From the NCBI GenBank assembly GCA_030248295.1, contig JASANH010001446.1:496001-560000 (forward strand): a DNA stretch of 64,000 nucleotides, in the 5' to 3' direction. Every line of letters starts with the position of its first letter. Position 1 is the stretch's first letter. Source of the stretch: Mesodorylaimus sp. YZB2_4 (lineage: Eukaryota; Nematoda; Enoplea; Dorylaimida; Dorylaimidae). Shown piece by piece: positions 61,239 to 64,000 of this stretch. Under the pieces are notes generated by a model that saw only the letters and a list, made by a program, of their open reading frames with translations, was not told where the DNA came from and made no database searches. The translations under genes and the position numbers were made by a program.

Positions 61239-62418
61239 GAAGCAGCAATCCGGCAAACGCGCATGGAAGCGCTACCTTGTGACCATCGGAATCAATGTCG
61301 TTCTGCTAAGCGCAGCCGTCTCCCTCGGGGCAGGCATGTTTGTCGGCCTGCAGAAACTGGAATCGGTCAATTTACGTCGTCGATGTTTGAACTTGAAAGA
61401 GAAATTGGAGAAAGAAGAGTCCTTTCTCTGTGACAATCCTCTGAGTGCCGAGTGCAACGACGAAGCGTCAGTCAAAAGCTGGGCGAACTGGCCAAGTGCT
61501 ATGGACTGCCTGGAAGCGTGCCGGAACCGCTGACGACACTTTCTTGGGCGATGATTCTGTCCTTTTCCATCTACTCGACCATCGGATACGGAAATGTGGC
61601 CGCCAAGACCACTGGCGGTCAAATCTTCACTATCATCTACGCTGTGATCGGCGTCCCGCTCTTCCTCGGTTACCTCAACCACATGGGAAAGTGGTTCCAC
61701 TACGGTCTGGTCCTCGCCTACGAGAACATTCGTCGATACACGGGCGCCGGCAAAAAGTTCGGGTTGACCATGGGAGATTCGGAGGACGCCGGGGTGTTCT
61801 TTTTCGCCTTGCTGCTATTGATGGTCTACCTGTGTCTGGCTGCGACGCTCTACTCGTCTCTGCTGCGGGACTGGACGTTCTGGCAGGCCTTCTATTTCTT
61901 GTACCAGTCCGTGTCCCTGGTAAGTCTTTCGTCGTGCCCTTCCCTGCCGCCAACCAAGACAGCCATTTCAGATCGGTTTCGGCGACATCGCATTGGAGGA
62001 AGAGGAGGCCTCGTTCGTAATGATCCACCTGACTCTCACCACAATCGGCATCACCATGCTGGCAATGTGCTTTTTCATTTTGCGTGATTGGTGGTCGCGG
62101 GTGGTCGAAGCAATATCCAACGAGTTGGCCAGAAAATTGAATCTGGTGGCGCCTGTTCCTCAAAGCGGTGCGGTCGGCGAAGACGACGACACGTTGCGGT
62201 CAATCTCGGCCACGTTTAGCCAGGACCTGGCGGAGGAAACACGTAGTCCCAGTCCGAAACACAGCATCAGCAGGACGCCTTCGCCCAAAAAAAGGCGGAT
62301 TTCGAAGAAGATCGTCGGAAAGGGAAATCGTGATCATGAATGCTCTCTTCACTCAATCCTTCGTGTTGGTTTTGTGTGCTCAAATAAGATCGTAAGAGCA
62401 AATGCAAGAGTATCATAG
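61239..62418 (+). CDS. Two-pore-domain (K2P/TWK-like) potassium channel, 5' end unresolved
   Basis: Order of parts: first membrane helix (YLVTIGINVVLLSAAVSL, ~61270); extracellular cap; first pore with STIGYGN; second helix (IIYAVIGVPLFLGYL); third helix (FFFALLLLMVYLCLAATLY); second pore with SLIGFGD; fourth helix (LTTIGITMLAMCFFI). A cytoplasmic Ser/Pro- and Lys/Arg-rich tail follows. A 52-base intron (61920-61971) splits the second pore in phase. The channel sets resting potassium leak at the plasma membrane. The frame changes between the first helix and first pore: either a 53-base intron (61419-61471, weak GTCCTT donor) removes part of the cap, or there is a one-base frameshift near 61440-61475. 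The left boundary given is the last plausible acceptor (GTTAG), not a start codon. Confidence 0.85.
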
Positions 62419-63950
62419 TTCGTGAAGATTCGGTCATCTGTATGGTTTTGTGGATAAACTACTTGCTCTCGTTGGGTTCCTCTTGCTAAATACCTGGCCA
62501 TGAGGATTCTTCAGACGTTTCTCATAAAACACTCTAAAACTGTATTCCCGATTTATTGGGCCCATCAACTGGCAGGTGCTTGTTCTCGTGGCTTTCTATT
62601 CGGTACCAAACACCTGTCTTTTTACTGCAAGCTACTCTCTCACCCAGTTCTTCACCCGCATTTCTCTGACATCTGGCTACATGGGCAGGACATGCACATC
62701 TTAGGTCACAGGCCGTTATCAAGCACTTGCCATCTAGGGCGAACTATCGATAAATCATTGTATCAGTCGACGGTGTGCACGTTCATTGCAACGTCTTCTC
62801 GATCAGACAGGGCTCGGGCTCGTCCGCGTGTCTGTAATCTGTCAGGCTAATGGGGACATACGCATTAGATCCCAGTGTCGCCCTCTGTGGTTGAGAGCAA
62901 ACTGTCCATGTTCTTAAGGTTGTATGATAAATTATCGGTCTGATAAATGGAGTTTTATTAGGCGCATGATTAGCACAAGCTCAGCTGCTAAAATATAGGA
63001 TGTAAAAGGCTGATATGATATACTATAGCTAGGCTGGCCTTCTCGGCTCTAAAGCTCAAGAAACCGACAAAGAGCGAGAAAATTGATTAAGAGTCGCATC
63101 TACGTTGGTCGCGGCGCCCTGATCACACAGCTAATATGCTGTAGGCATCTCTTTGCATGCCTTTGAGTTCCACGCACTGGAGCGGACCATATTTTACATG
63201 CAGTCAGTGGGGCCGATTTCCCTCTGCGTGTTGTAACCATCATTCCCGGCGGCCACGAGATCGATATTCTCCCTAGCTGGGAGACGTCAACCCGTCGGGT
63301 TGATGTTTCAGCCGCAGGTATAGTCGAAATGCCTGCAGTCGAGGTACTCGCCAGAGACTTCGGTCTCGAATCTCCCGACACCTGGGCGCGCTGGTATGTT
63401 CTCGACTCGAAACACCTCGAGATGAGGTGCAACTGATGAGGTCAACCTGAGACCAGGGTGGGGTGACCTACTGTGCAGTACTGAGAGTCGCCAGACTGTC
63501 TTCTCTTTTGGCTCCATCTTTCTGTATTGATCCTTTTTGTTTCAAGGTCGCATAACGCGGATCGTTTATAATCTGCTGGATTTTGGTTTAGGTGGCCGGA
63601 TGCTGGTGCTGTACTGTAGCTGTACTATAAAATAACACCTGTTATGTTCAGGCACCGTGGAACAAAATCCTTGGGTGCAGCGCGCATTTGCATTTCTTCC
63701 TGTCGTGGTAAAGGAGACATTGGAAAAGGGTGTTTTTGATGGCATGACGAGACTACCGGGAGGAGAGAAACTTGACACACACTTTACCTTACTGCGCTTG
63801 GATTGGTCACACACTGCTCTGCCTGACATTACACTGTACTGTTCAGTTGCTAGTACACTGACTGGCCAGGTCACGTCAGTGCAGCGTAGTGTCGTGACCG
63901 TGACCATTCGTGTGTTGCTTGTTGTGTCTGCGAGTGCAATCGAAACGAAA
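62419..63950. other. Intergenic, no gene recognised
   Basis: No exon chain is supported. Minus-strand frames at 63100-63432 and 63566-63907 look compositionally plausible but show no family motif or splice partners. A short possible fourth copy of the dispersed repeat lies near 63292-63311. Confidence 0.4.
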
Positions 63951-64000
63951 ATGAGCGATCTCGTTGGTCAAATCAAGGTAACTCCAGAAGGAACGCTGCT
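63951..64000 (+). CDS. First codons of an unidentified gene, cut by the window edge
   Basis: An ATG at 63951 opens MSDLVGQIK, followed at 63978 by GTAACT, a usable donor. Reading on without splicing gives VTPEGTL. The A-rich context before the ATG (AACGAAA) is typical for a eukaryotic start. There is too little sequence to name a family. Confidence 0.35.
   Translation, partial: MSDLVGQIKVTPEGTL

Noticed and set aside
61675-62163. Minus-strand frame of 162 codons opposite the K2P channel
   Set aside because: It is antisense to the pore and membrane helices, and its Arg/Pro/Thr-rich composition is typical of an antisense shadow.
63566-63907. Minus-strand frame of 113 codons near the right edge
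   Set aside because: It begins with a plausible start but has no domain, membrane segment or splice context, and it overlaps the likely promoter of the gene at 63951.

Overview
This is a eukaryotic, animal window: about 64 kb of gene-dense, intron-rich DNA. Almost every gene is split by short GT-AG introns, many of 50-120 bases, and the proteins are metazoan families. The set (apolipophorin-type lipid carrier, receptor guanylyl cyclases, a two-pore potassium channel, SMYD-type MYND/SET proteins, galactocerebrosidase) fits a small-genome protostome. A tardigrade or similar compact ecdysozoan is my best guess, but the sequence alone does not prove it. I joined exons by hand from GT-AG boundaries, reading-frame phase and family similarity remembered from training. 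No database search was possible.

Layout, left to right: a small HMG-box gene (+, 814-1297); a decayed SMYD relic (-, ~2500-2880) beside an intact SMYD-like gene (-, 3044-4838); galactocerebrosidase, 16 exons (+, 6602-10070); a single-exon 975-residue orphan (-, 10875-13802) divergent from USP47, 22 exons (+, 14527-22658); deoxyhypusine hydroxylase (+, 23158-24588); a putative two-exon single-pass membrane protein (-, 25004-27742); a head-to-head pair of receptor guanylyl cyclase paralogues (-, 29499-35024 and +, 35609-41986); a 33-exon, ~3276-residue apolipophorin-like lipid transfer protein (+, 43600-57203); a second SMYD-like gene (+, 58950-60740); a K2P potassium channel (+, ~61239-62418); and the first codons of an unknown gene at the right edge (+, 63951).

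Two duplications dominate the architecture. The two SMYD genes, with ~700 bases of shared upstream DNA, form a large inverted duplication whose arms lie ~54 kb apart. The non-coding upstream DNA and the first ~64 coding bases are far more alike than the rest of the genes, which suggests gene conversion. The two receptor cyclases share nearly all exon sizes but differ at catalytic residues. Both lack the canonical guanine-recognising glutamate, and the + strand copy also lacks the transition-state arginine. An active/inactive co-expressed heterodimer is therefore a plausible and testable idea.

Non-genic DNA holds a 129-base hairpin element, a dispersed repeat seen at least three times, tRNA-like sequences and a tandemly duplicated intronic block. 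I see no rRNA, no CRISPR, no prokaryotic operons and no viral genes. The genes do not form one pathway; apart from the paralogue pairs the neighbours look functionally unrelated.
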